Origin: Stomoxys calcitrans
Lineage: Eukaryota; Arthropoda; Insecta; Diptera; Muscidae
Reading direction: 5' to 3'
DNA: 64,000 bases
Assembly (NCBI RefSeq): GCF_963082655.1
Contig: NC_081553.1
Span: 43,503,260-43,567,259, forward strand
The notes under the pieces are model-generated. The model made no database searches, was not told where the DNA came from, and saw only the letters and a program-made list of their open reading frames with translations. This document shows, one piece after another, positions 42,576 through 53,853 of the stretch (position 1 is the first letter of the stretch; the number at the start of each line of letters is the position of its first letter). A program made the position numbers and the translations under genes.

Positions 42576-43928
42576 TATCATGTTCTCCTTTTCTACTGGA
42601 AGAAACACAGCAAATGATGCAAGTACACCAACCGTTCAGACATTTTTGTGCCAAGTTCGTACTCGTATTGAACCAACCTTGGAATTTGACAAAACAAATA
42701 TGTACGCCAAGGACACATTTGGCGCTCGTTCAGCCCCACTTTCCTACACAAGGTTCCAGCCATCCACAGAGCCCATTTTCTCTCCAAGGCCGAATTGATG
42801 TAGGAATGAGCTCTCATCGAAGCCTAACCAAAATCTCACCATTAACCTCTCTAAGCACGGAAAGGAAGCGGATACCCCGATTTGGATTACGTCGCGGGCG
42901 CAGTTCTACTGAACGGAAATAACCCTCATCGATAGAACAGGTGAAAAACAACTCGACTGGAATTGGTATAGCTTTCCAATATACTATCTATGGCAGGCAT
43001 ACTTCGGGATACTGTCCACTATCTTGACTGTTTTTCAAACTTGAAAAAAGTCACGATCATCCCCACACTGGGGGCCTGCCTGTTCGTGATGATCCGCAAC
43101 AAACGTTCTCAACTTATGACGTTTGCCGGTGTTGTGGCCAAGAGGGTAGTAGTCATAGCGCTTTGAAACTGGGGTGCTTAAGACCCATCAAACGAGCCAA
43201 AGCTTTCCCCATGTTTAGTCTCTATTGTCCTATACAAATCCCCTAAGAGTTATCTTCCTTATTTCTAATCAATAGTCGTACGTTCGTGGATTGCTTAGTT
43301 AGTCGTTTCGGTGTAAGACAAGAAATTAAAATATTTGGCTCTTAGGAATCGTTGCGGTGATCATTGCGCTCCATTTGGATTCGACGATAAATTATAGGTC
43401 TTCTATTATTGCATCAAATCTTGAATCAGTGGAAAATGTTGAATATGGATTACGGTAGCTGGGTAGTAAAACATAACCCCAAAAGGGTAAAAAATCCTTA
43501 GAACAAACTTCTGTTAGGGCTGTTAAGGGGGTTTATATTTTGCGATAGATCTGAGATATGGTAGAGATGGGTTGATTGATATATGTGATCTTTCTTCTTA
43601 TCAAGAACATGTCCTACAAGAACATGTCCCACACATGCAAATCTATTCTGCATAGCATTTGTTGGGCATGTAGGGAAGATGATTAGACGAGGTAGAGTAT
43701 TTCCTATAGCATTGCCATATTTTCGCGGCTAAAAGACAACGGCACTTAGATGGAGACACAATACCAGACTTGAAACGACTTAGGAGCAAGGAACGGAGAG
43801 CAATTAGGGATTTTGATGATAGCCTAGAAATCTAGATTAAATTTTTTTCAGCTTTCTTTTTAGTATTTAGCGCACACAACAACCCAATTACTGGTTTGGT
43901 GTATGACTACAGTGGTATGGACCGGTTT
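42576..43928. other. Unassigned, moderately GC-balanced DNA
   Basis: Short overlapping frames on both strands (42580-42922) contain no recognisable motif. 43040-43800 also has no recognised gene. Decayed LINE sequence is possible. Confidence 0.35.
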
Positions 43929-44139
43929 AATATTGAAATTTGAGTTGAAGTCCATAGGGGGAACGCCCGACCCAAAACGGGCACATAGACCGATTGCTAC
44001 AATATAGGATTTAAATGAAAGATATTTAAGAGTAGAGTACTAATCTATTTTAGATATGAGGAGCCAAACTCCGAAACTCCCCTAGCACACAAATCATTAT
44101 TTGGAAACACGCAAAATATAAAAAAAGTTTCTCACTTTG
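43929..44139 (-). repeat. Tandem repeat unit (D-related), left of the LINE insertion
   Basis: It contains GAGTTGAAGTCCATAGGGGG, AACGCCCGACCCAAAACGGG, GCACATAG-CCGATTGCTAC and AAATGAAAGATATT. The same unit occurs at 46510, 46826 and 46973. The LINE at 44140 interrupts it. Confidence 0.85.
44129..44139 (+). repeat. 11-bp target-site duplication, left copy
   Basis: TTCTCACTTTG, repeated at 46410-46420 on the far side of the LINE. The uninterrupted relative at 46729-46739 reads TTCTTACTTTG. Confidence 0.9.
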
Positions 44140-44168
44140 TTTCTCGTCCAATTAGTCAGTCATTCTTT

Positions 44169-45130
44169 ATGCTGAAGACTTTTGTGAGGTTGATAGAAAC
44201 ATATCTTAGGGCAAAGATTCTGAGAGAAGGCAAATCCACTGAAACAGCCCTTCACGACTTAGTCGGCTTCATAGAGGGTTCTCTCGCTGTCAAGGAATAT
44301 GCATTGGCAGCATTTCTTGACATTGAAGGAGATGAGATTTCAACAATGTAAAACCGATGTCAATCATGAAGGAGTTGGAGTTTCTGGGCATCAACTCTAC
44401 CATAGGAAAGTTTATTAATAACTTACTTACAAAAGGTACATTACGGCATGCTTGGGCTCTGGGGATCTAAAAAGATGGGTCAGCAGAGGAACACCTCACA
44501 CCTCCTCTACTTTGGAATATAGCCATTTACAATATATTATTGGCTCTGGAAGAAAAAGGCGTAAAAGTGGTCGCGTATGCTGATGACGTGGCAATTGCGT
44601 TTAGGGTGAAGTTTCCTAGCACTCTAAGAGATATACTTCAGGAAGCTGTACGAGCAACAGCAAAGTAGGCTACCGAAAGTGGTCTGGGCATAAATCCGTG
44701 CAAGACAGAAGTAGTTATTTTCAGCAGGAAATACAAGTTGCCTACTGTGCAAACTGTCTACTTGGGTGGAGAGAATTTGCCATTTACAGAAAGCGCAAAA
44801 TACCTGGGTGTTTTGCTGTGCAGGAAATTTAACTTCAATCCAATATTTTGAAAAGGGCAAGAAAGGCCACTCTTGCCCTATACACCTGCAAGAGAGCCAT
44901 TGGCAAAAGTTGGGAATTTAGACCGCTTGTCATACATTGGGTATATACTACAGTTGTCAGACCTATGATACTATATGGTGTTGTGGTCTGGTGGACGGCC
45001 CTTCAAAAATCCACCTACTGCTCAATACTTAACTGGATCCAAAGGATGGCTTGATTTTGCATCACAGTCGCACTGAGGACAAAACCATCTGTTGCACTGA
45101 ATTTAACGCTACATCTTACGCCTCTGGACA
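44169..45130 (+). pseudogene. LOA/I-type reverse transcriptase
   Basis: Copies RNA into DNA at the target in living relatives. Visible motifs in order: MLKTFVRLIETYLRAKIL, GKSTETALHDLVGFIEGSLA, YALAAFLDIEGDE (first catalytic Asp in FLDIEG), ELEFLGINSTIGKFINNLLT, a damaged RGTPQGG region (SAEEHLTPPLLWNIAIYNIL) and GVKVVAYADDVAIAF (catalytic YADD, about 44570-44600). Then ESGLGINPCKTEVVIFSRKY, SAKYLGVLLCRKFNF and the thumb RARKATLALYTCKRAIGKSW and VVRPMILYGVVVWWTALQKS. Stops and frameshifts occur at about 44350, 44470, 44666 and 44849. Confidence 0.85.
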
Positions 45131-45465
45131 TTATGGCTACGCAAATTGCAGCGACCACTGCCGTGAGGTTAAGGGACCATTCTCATTGGTTACGTGGCGG
45201 CTATGGACACTGTGTTATCCTTGATACAATATCCGATGTTCCAGGCAATGTGGATTACACCTACCTAAGCCGCTTTTTGATAAAAATTACTGTACCACTA
45301 TTCCTGATACAAGTTGCCTATATGGTGTTATGGTCTGGTGGGCGGCGCTTCAAAAATCCACCTACTGCTCAATACTTAACCGGATCCAGAGGATGGCTTG
45401 CTTATGCATCACAGCCGCACTGAGGACGACACCATCTGATGCACTGAATTTAATGCTACATCTTA
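44971..45465 (+). repeat. 347-bp internal duplication of the LINE thumb segment
   Basis: CTATATGGTG followed by TGGTCTGGTGG starts at 44971 and again at 45318. Both copies encode WWxALQKSTYCSILNxIQRM. The 45133-45317 part between them (ATTAVRLRDHSHWLRGGYGH) belongs after the thumb, so the sequence steps forward, then back. Confidence 0.85.
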
Positions 45466-46150
45466 TGCCGACCACTGCAGTGTTTATCAAGCAGAGATCC
45501 TTGCAATTAAGAAAGTGGTGGAATGGCTAAGATATAATGTCACTGCGACGATTGGCATAAATATTTTCTAAGGCAGCCACTAAATCCCTGGAGAACGTAT
45601 TTCTGAACACAAAAACCGCCCTCGCAGATCTCTCAACGAGATGGCTGAACAGTTCAAAATTCACCTGTTCTCGGTACCGGGCCACAGAGATATCCCAGGG
45701 AATTGTAAAGCGGACGAGCTTGTCAGACTAGGAACTACCCTACACATTCCAGGGACACTGGAATCTGTAGGTATGCCTCTAGTGACATGTAAGCTAAGTA
45801 TTCAGGACCAGATCCTAAGGACAACGAATGATAGAAGGTCACAAAGAGGGGACTGTGAGCATTACAAAACTATGTGGCCTCATCTAGACTTGAAGAGGTC
45901 TACTGCTTTGCTGTCATTGGCTAGAAAAGACGTCTCAGTCATTGTGTCCGTCATGACAGGTCACTGTCTAATCGGAAAACATGCTGACAGAATATTCCTG
46001 ATAGAACCAATTGGAACTACGATATCCCTGGTAACAGAAATTACATAGACTTCTATACGGATGGTTTCAAACTAAATGACCAGGTGGGCTTTGGGATGTA
46101 CATTAAAAGGTTGCCAGTAACGACTTTTGCAGAAGCTGTTGGGACATCGA
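45460..46150 (+). pseudogene. LINE RNase H domain and C-terminus, segments permuted
   Basis: After the second thumb copy come ADHCSVYQAEILAIKKVVEW (mid RNase H), VPGHRDIPGNCKADELVRLG (end of RNase H), RTTNDRRSQRGDCEHYKTMW and SVIVSVMTGHCLIGKHADR (C-terminal region). Only then follows NYIDFYTDGFKLNDQVGFGM (46034-46098), the N-terminal RNase H strand with the first catalytic Asp, which normally precedes ADHCSVYQ. The C-terminal CVCSALAVRRSSTLGYHFFE comes after 46170. Order 2-3-4-1-5 instead of 1-2-3-4-5. Confidence 0.85.
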
Positions 46151-46409
46151 AGTAGAAAAGACTATAGGACAAATTCTGTGTGTGTGTTCCGCTCTAGCAG
46201 TTAGAAGGAGTTCCACTTTAGGTTATCATTTCTTTGAGAAATTGTCGATTTAGCGGATGTGAATATTCGCAAGGCTTTTTAAAGCGATCTGGATGGTTCA
46301 ACGGTAGGAAGTAGAAGGCATTTTCCTTCTTCTGTTCCTGTGGTATCACAATGGGCAAAAATGTCTAAGTGAGTCTGATGGCAGACTGCCACTTAAACCT
46401 AACCTAACC

Positions 46410-46420
46410 TTCTCACTTTG
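46410..46420 (+). repeat. 11-bp target-site duplication, right copy
   Basis: TTCTCACTTTG, identical to 44129-44139. Confidence 0.9.
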
Positions 46421-47280
46421 CACTTTTCGACTAGCCATCAGATTTATTTATCTTTATGAAAGGCTGAAACAACATTAACGCTTGATTACTGTCGTATCTC
46501 GTATCGATAAGATATGAGTTGAAATCTATAGGGGGAACGCCCGACCCAAAACGGGCACATAGTCCGATTGCTACAATATAGGACTTAAATGAAAGATATT
46601 CAAGAGTAGGGTACTAAACTATTCTAGATATTAGGAGCCAAGCGTAAGTGGACATGCCCCAGCTCCAAAACTCCCCTATCAGCCAAATCCTTATTTTGAA
46701 ACACGCAAAATTTAAAAAAAAAAAGTTTCTTACTTTGCACTTTTCGAGTAGCCATCAGATTTATTTATCTTTATGAAAGTCTGAAACAACATTTACGCTT
46801 GATTACTGTTTCTCTCGTATCAATAAGATATGAGTTGAAATCTATAGGGGGAACGCCCGACCCAAAACGGGCACATAGTCCGATTGCTACAATATAGGAC
46901 TTAAATGAAAGATATTCAAGAATAGAGATGAAACAACATTAACGCTTGATTACTGTTTCTCTCGTATCAATAAGATATGAGTTGAAATCTATAGGGGGAA
47001 CGCCCGACCCAAAACGGGCACATAGTCCGATTCCTACAATATAGGACTTAAATGAAAGATATTCAAGAGTAGAGTACTAATATATTCTAGATATTAGAAG
47101 ACAAGCATAAGAAGGCCCCACCAGCTCCAAAACTCCCCTATCACCCAAATCCTTATTTTGAAACACGAAAAATTTAAAAAAAAGTCTCTCACTTTGCACT
47201 TTTCGAGTAGCCATCAGATTAATTTATCTTTATGAAAGGCTGAAACAACATTAACACTTGATAACTGTTTCTTCCGTACC
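46421..47280 (-). repeat. Tandem repeat array, D-related
   Basis: The core GAACGCCCGACCCAAAACGG lies at 46535, 46851 and 46998 (and 43961 before the LINE). Spacing is 316 and 147 bp, and about 293 bp across the LINE once it and its target duplication are removed. The short 147-bp step lacks the CTCCAAAACTCCCCTATCA part. Linking sequence CACTTTTCGAGTAGCCATCA recurs. Confidence 0.85.
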
Positions 47281-47979
47281 AATTAGCACTAAAGAACTTT
47301 CAATTACCAACTCCAACAAAATAAGAAAAACAAAATCATGTCTAGCGATATCCAGCCTTATGACAAGCCAAATTGACTTAAACAATTAACAACGAATACA
47401 AACAGTAACAAAACGATTCTCTCTAATCTTTCCCAGATAATCATCACTAAATGCTCCTTAAACTCATGGCTTTATGGAATTTCAATCAACTACTGATAAG
47501 AAAAAAAAACAGTTACCACCTGAAAGAAGCTTAAAATCATGACTTTATGGTCTTCTGGGAACCACGAAAGTAAAGAATAAAGGCAACATACAGTTTTTAA
47601 TAGCACTGAATAATGGTGGATTTTATGGTTACAACATGTTTTGAGCTGCCAAAAAGTACTTTCTTTATTTCATCAATTTTCAATTTTGTGAGTTTTATTG
47701 AATCTCTTGTATGGGAAGCTTATCATTGTAAATAGATCGATCGCTTTAACAGCACACTCACAAACACTTGCAATATGTTGTGGGCTTCTTTTTATATTTT
47801 TCCAACGAAATGGTGTGAAAATTGTTTCCAACTTTGGACCAAAACCTGATTGCAGTAAAGTTTACTAATTTATAGCAACTTTTATCAAGATTTTAGTGTC
47901 GATTTTAAAGGTTGTCTGGTGGAGCCTTGGTCATGGACAGTGAAAAAAGTCAACCTCATGTGGCTATGGGTGTTTGGAT
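47281..47979. other. Single-copy-like non-coding DNA
   Basis: Nothing recognised. AT-rich. Confidence 0.45.
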
Positions 47980-48999
47980 GTAATTATTAACACCAACTAC
48001 CATAGGATAGGGGGTATACTGATTTCACTATTTCAGTTGTACGAGTATCATATCGGATTGTCAATTTCCTACCCTGCAGAGTATATTCTTGGTCGCCATA
48101 AAATTTTGAATTTTTGAAGAAGAAGAAAATTTTGGGGTGTGGGGCGTGGGGTGTGGGGGGTGGGATTGGGGTGTGGGGCGTGGGGTGTTGGGCGTGGGGT
48201 GTGGGGCGTGGGGTGTGGAGCGTGGGGTGTATGGCGTGGTGCGTGGGCACTCATGTCAATGATCATAAAAACAGCAACTGTGTAAAATTTCAACCAAATC
48301 TAACAAGAATTACGACCTCAAGAGGCTCAAGAATTAAAACTCGAGAGATCATTTTATATGGGAGCTACATCCGGTTTTGGACCGATTCTGACCACATTTA
48401 TCACTTCTGTTAAATGTCTAAGATAAAGTCAAAGTAAAGTCATTTCAAGCAAATCAGATAAGAATTGGGCTCTCTAGAAGCTCAAGAAGTATAATCGGGA
48501 GATCGGTTTATAAGGTAGCAATACCAGGTTTTAGGCCGATTCGGACCATACTTGGCACATCTGTTTAATGACATCAAAAAACGTCATAGAACAAATATTT
48601 TTCCAAATCAGATAAGAATTGCGCTTTCTAAAGGCTCAAGAAGTATAATCGAGAGATCGGTTTATAAGGGAGCTATTTTAGGCTATGGACCGATTCGAAA
48701 CATACTTGGCACATAAAAAACGTCATAGTACAAAATGTCTGCCAAATTAGATATGGATTGCGCGCTCTAAAGGCTCAAGAAGTATAATCGAGAGATGGGT
48801 ATATAAGGTAGCAATATCAGGTTTTGGACTGATTCGGACCATGATGTCACAAAAACTGTCATGGTAAAAAATTTCAGCCAAATCAGCGCAGTCTAGGGGC
48901 TCATGAAGTATAATCGGGAAATCGATTTATATGGGAGCTATATTAACCTATGGATCGATTCAGACCATATTTGGCACTTATGTTAGAGATCATACCAAC
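47980..48999. mobile_element. Hairpin-family element, type A, inverted at a G-rich tract
   Basis: 47980-48115 is the TATACCC end in plus orientation (AACACCAACTACCATAGGAT, GGGGGTATACTGATTTC). After the G-rich tract, 48250-48999 holds about five degraded A units in the opposite orientation (AAGAGGCTCAAGAATTAAAA, GGAGCTACATCCGG). No hairpin remains. It is followed directly by a type B element. Confidence 0.65.
48121..48247 (+). repeat. G-rich minisatellite (GGGGTGTGGGGCGT)n
   Basis: About 125 bp of alternating GGGGTGT and GGGGCGT units. Runs of three or more G separated by 3-nt spacers occur more than ten times, which meets simple G-quadruplex criteria. The strand is almost free of C and A. 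Confidence 0.95.
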
Positions 49000-51476
49000 T
49001 AAATAGGCGTTAAGTTTGAATACCCACCACCTCGAGTATATATGTAAACCACCTTTCGTCAAAATCCGGTGAAAAATGCATTCCATATGCCCCATTGCAG
49101 CAATATCGAAATATGTTACGATTTGGACCAAATTCTAATAAGTACAAGTTATTGCTCTATTGTGCATAACAAAATATTGGTCTTTTTAGTAGCTATATCT
49201 AAAAATAAACCGATCGGAACCATATACGACATGGATGTCGTGAAGCCTTATATAAGTCACTGCGTCAGATTTCAATGAAATCGGATTATAAATGCGCCAT
49301 TTATGGGGTCAAGACTATAAATCGAGATATCGGTCTATATGGCAGCCTAAATCGGTTCAGATTTGGATATCCAAATCTGGACCGATTTAGGCCAAGTTTC
49401 AGAAAAATGTTGAAAAATGCCTGACACAACTCACTGTACCAAATTTCGGCGAAATCGGATAATAAATGCGTCTTTTATGGCCCCAAAACCTTCAATCGAG
49501 AAATCGGTCCATATGGCAGCTATATCAAAATCTGAACCGATCTAAGCGAAATTGAGGAAGGATGTCGAGGGGCTTAAAATAGCTCACTGTCCTAAATTTC
49601 GGATAAATCGGACAAAATTGCGCCTTTTATGGGCCTAAAATCTTAAATAGAGAAATAGGTCTATATGGCAGCTACATTCAAATCTGGACTGATCTGGGCC
49701 AAATTGAAGAAGGATGTCTAAGAGCCCAACAAAACTCACTGTCCAAAATTTTGGCGAGATCGGATAATAAATGCGCCTTTTATGGGTCCATGACCTTAAA
49801 TCGAGAGATCGGTCTATTGGGTTGCCCAAAAAGTAATTGCGGATTTTTCATATAGACGGCGTTGACAAATTTTTTCACAGCTTGTGACTCTGTAATTGCA
49901 TTCTTTCTTCTGTCAGTTATCAGCTGCTACTTTTAGCTTGCTTTAGAAAAAAAGTGTAAAAAAAGTATATTTGATTAAAGTTCATTCTAAGTTTTATTAA
50001 AAATGCATTTACTTTCTTTTAAAAAATCCGCAATTACTTTTTGGGCAACCCAATATATGGCAGCTATATCCAAATCTGAAGCGATCTGGACCAAATTGAA
50101 GAAGAATGTCGAAGGGCCCAGCACAACTCACTGTCCCAAATTTCGGCGACATAGGACAATGAAGGGACCTTTTATGGGCCCAAAACCTTAAATCGAGAGA
50201 TCGGTCTATATGGCAGCTATATCCAAATCTGGACCGATCTGAGCCAAATTGAAGAAGAATGTCGAAGAGCCTAACACAACTCACTGTCCCAAAATTCAGC
50301 AAAATCGGACAATAAATGCGCCTTTTATGGACCCAAAATCTTAAATCGAGAGATCGGTTTTATATGGCAGCTATATCCAAATCACGACCGATCTGGGCCA
50401 AATTGAAGAAATATGTTGAAGGACCTAACGCAACTCACTGTCCCGAATTTCGACGACATCGTACAATAAATGCGCCTTATATGGACCCAAAACCTCAAAT
50501 CGAGAGATCGGTCTATATGGCAGCTATATTCAAATCTGGACCGATCTAGGCCAAATTGAAGATAGATATCGGAGAGCCTAACACAACTCACTGTCCCAAA
50601 ATTCAGCAAAATCGGACAATAAATGTGGCTTTTATGGGCCCAAGAACCTAAAGCGGCGGATCGGTTTATATGGCAGCTATATCCAAATCTGAACCGATCT
50701 GGACCAAATTGAAGAAAGATGTCGAAGAACCTAACACAACTCACTGTCCCAAATTTCAGCAAAATCGGATAATAAATGTGGCTTTTATGGGCAGAAGTCC
50801 CAAAATCGGCGGATCGGTCTACATGGGGCTATATCCAGATAAAGTTCGATATAGCCCAACTTCGAACCCTCAAATGAGACAACGGTTTATATGGCAGCTA
50901 TATCCAAATCTGGACCGATTTGGACCAAATTAAAGAAAGATGTCAAAGGACCTAACATAACTCACTGTCCCAAATTTCAGCAAAATCGGATAATAAATGT
51001 GGATTTTATGGGCCCAAGACCCTAAATCGGGAGATCGGTCTATATGGCAGCTATATCCAAATCTGAACCGATCTGGACCAAATTGAAGAAAGATGTCGAA
51101 GAACCTAACACAACTCACTGTCCCAAATTTCACCAAAATCGGATAAATGTGGCTTTTCTGGGCCTAAGACCCTAAATCGGCGGATCGGTCTATATGGGGG
51201 CTATATCAAGATATAGTCCGATATAGCACATCTTCGAACTTAACGTGCTTATAGACAAGAATAAGAATCTGTGCAAAGTTTCAGCTCAATACCTCCAATT
51301 TAAAGCCTCTAGCGTGATTTCAACAGACAGACGAACGGCCATGGCTAGATCATCTTAGATTTTTACCCGGATCAAGAATATATATTCTTTATAAGGTCGG
51401 AAATGGATATTTCGATGTGTTGCAAATGGAATGACAAAATGAATATACCCCCATTCTGCGGTGGTGGGTATAAAAA
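49000..51476 (-). mobile_element. Hairpin-family element, type B, with its hairpin precisely missing
   Basis: The left end reads AAATAGGCGTTAAGTTTGAA and TACCCACCACCTCGAGTATA. Related copies have GTTAAG, the 16-bp palindrome region, then TTTGAATACCC. About 14 B units follow with 153-154-bp phase (GATC at 50199, 50352, 50506), the leader complement (CAGACAGACGAACGGCCATG) and a complete right module (CATTCTGCGGTGGTGGGTAT). A MITE interrupts the array. Confidence 0.85.
49815..50055 (-). mobile_element. Mariner-type MITE, copy 9, with reconstructable empty site
   Basis: Full length, inserted in a B unit at GATCGGTC-TA-TATGGCAGC. Removing the MITE and one TA restores GATCGGTCTATATGGCAGCT exactly as in neighbouring units. 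This is the clearest demonstration of TA duplication here. Confidence 0.97.
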
Positions 51477-51925
51477 TAGTCACTTTGCAAAATTTCAGCC
51501 AAGTTACGCCCTTTAGAACCTCAAGAAGTAAAATCGGGAGAGGTATATATGGGCCCCTAATCTGGTTATGAATTTATTAACACTATATTTCGCACGTATA
51601 TTTAAGGTCACAGAAGATGTCATTGTGCAATATTTTAGCTAAATCGGATAAGCATTATGCGCTCTAGAAGCTCAAGAAATATAATTGGGAAATCGGTTTA
51701 TATGGAAGCTATATCCGATATGGCCCATTTACAATCCCAACCAATCTAAATTACGAAGAAGTACTTGAGTCGCCTAACTTTTTTCCTTGGGAAGTTAGCA
51801 TGCTTATTACAGAAAGACAGACAGACGGACGGACAGACATGACTAGATCGACTTAAAATGCCATGGGGGTCAAGTCCATTTGACGATGTTGGTATAAACC
51901 CATGCTATGGTGGAGGACACAAAAA
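51477..51925 (-). mobile_element. Hairpin-family fragment, type A, head to tail with the B element
   Basis: Two A units and the leader complement (ACAGAAAGACAGACAGACGG, GACTAGATCGACTTAAAATG), with a degraded TATACCC module (CATGCTATGGTGGAGG). Its hairpin end is absent. It begins immediately after the right end of the B element. Confidence 0.75.
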
Positions 51926-53853
51926 CCCCAACATTCAGACATATTTCCCCAGTTAATAGGGATTTAAGGGTTATGGGGATTTTCATGAAAATTTTGAGAA
52001 TTTGAATATTTGCTGATTTTTAACAATTTTTTGCTACAAAAGAATATTTGCGATATTTTTGAGTTATTTTTAATTGTTCTTAAGTTTGGACTTTATTTTC
52101 CGGAAATTCGATTCGCAATCACTGTATAGTACCACTAGGTATGACACATATACTAAGTTAATCGAAATCTATTTATTCTATAGGATATACAGCCTATGCG
52201 AACTTTACATCTATGTATCTGTTTATTGAAAAATAACTTCATCCTGTCATAGGATATCCTGTTACACTGTGGAATGCGGTCAATGCATTAATACCTCACA
52301 CTCCAACTACTCTATCCTTTAAATGCCAGCTCTCCTTTCTTTTGGATTTTTGAATGAAAACCAAAACAAAAATAATTAGCCAACCTGTAAAATCAACATT
52401 TTCTTGTCGTATGTCTTAACCCCCCCCCCCCCCCCCCATGCCGCTACTGGTTGTTACATCTGATTTGGCTTCGTAAGCTTGTTTCTCGAGAAGACATTTA
52501 TATTAGTATACGTAGAACTCGATGGTTGTATGCTGGGGAATAGGGGCTTAAGCGGTTTTCAAAACCCATTCAAAATTGCCTGGCATATACAGGCAACTTA
52601 AGCCCCGATTATAACTGTTTTGCCACATAAATTTCAAGGCAAATGCAAGAAGTGACTTCCTTGCTTCGTCCTCTGCTTTGGGGAGTCAAAGAGCCACCGA
52701 AAACCATAACTCACACAGAGTGTGTGTTAAATATGTGCCAATGGCAGTTCCTTTTGCAGCTACCAAAACATTTTCCAAGCAGCAAACAAGCTAGAGTGGC
52801 ATTAAGCCTTCCGTCCGTCCGTCCGTCTGTACATAAGTTCTGTTTTTTTGTTCGCCTCAAAACAGAAATTAGGCCAAACAATTTAATGCGAACGACCGCC
52901 AGCAACAGCAAGTATTTGTTGTATGTCAGCCAAATACGGGCAAATACAGGTAGGCCATCACATCCAAAAACTCCATGAAATTGCTGGTAGGTTAGTGGTA
53001 TTTCATTGGCCAACATCCAAGGCATCCATACAGCAGCATCTCCAGCTCCAGCTTTATGCCTAAATGCGTTTCCCGCATTTAGAAGATTTTCGGATTAAAT
53101 TAAATTGAAAAGCGCTTTTTACTCTTTCAAGGCGGATAATTGTCAATAAAATATAAATTAACAATAGTTTGCCATCCATGATGGTGGTATTACAGGCCAT
53201 ACACTATTAATGAAGGATTTTCTTGGCAGCGTCTATCTGCTAATCGCAAGAGACTTACATTAATCACCAATACCGGTAGTCAGACGTGTTTAATTAGAAG
53301 GATTTTCATCTATTCAATGAAATCGGCAGCATGTTTTGCAAAAAAGTTTTATGTGCCTGGTTGATTCCTTGTTACATTCAATTAATGATTTGATTTTTGT
53401 CGGCATTAGAAAAATGATTCGATTTAGAAATTAGAAGATTTAATTGGGCGTTTAATTTTAGAGATTTATCTGCTTAAGTAGAATTTTTGTTAAATGTTGG
53501 CCAGCGCTGTTATGTGCTGATAAAATTGTTTGCACCGACTTTCCACACCATATAGACAATCTGCAGGCTAAAGGAAGGAGAGTCTTATGGCTAAGGTTGG
53601 TCCTTATTGTCCTTAAAATTTAAATGAAGGGAGTTTTGTCTGCTTTTCTATTTTGACAGCATCTTTGTTTAGCGTCCCCCATCATATGCCCCGAATATCT
53701 GAACCTCCCTAGAAAATTGGCTCCGTAGGTTGACTTAAATATCACCAAATTGTATGTTTGCATGCCAGTTTATTTGTTTATATCCGCATAGACTCGGAAA
53801 TAGAAGAGTCTATGCGGAGTAAACACAGATTATGTGCAATGGCCTAGATGGAA
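51926..53853. other. Single-copy-like non-coding DNA, including an 18-C run
   Basis: A homopolymer of 18 C lies at 52420-52437. A short CCGT run (52809-52828) lies in an otherwise unremarkable 111-codon frame (52643-52978) that I do not credit. No transposon ends are seen. Confidence 0.5.

Larger units (their letters stand above)
44140..46409 (+). mobile_element. LOA/I-type LINE with RNase H, 5'-truncated, with 11-bp target duplication
   Basis: A 2270-bp insertion bounded by TTCTCACTTTG on both sides. It ends GGCAGACTGCCACTTAAACC TAACCTAACC, a 3' tail of TAACC units. It encodes reverse transcriptase, thumb and RNase H regions of a LINE of the LOA/I group, but the segments are duplicated and out of order. 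The 5' truncation point is just before the reverse-transcriptase motif LLKT-RLI. Confidence 0.9.

Noticed and set aside
42580..42922. Overlapping 72-102-codon frames as a gene
   Set aside because: Three frames on both strands overlap the same DNA, none with a motif or convincing composition.
43929..47280. Reading the repeats on either side of the 44.1-kb LINE as LTRs of a retrovirus-like element
   Set aside because: The enclosed pol lacks protease and integrase, has YADD and RNase H of LINE type, an 11-bp target duplication and a TAACC tail; the flanks are a pre-existing tandem array.
52643..52978. 111-codon frame as a gene
   Set aside because: It contains a CCGT simple run, overlaps an equally long antisense frame, and has no motif.
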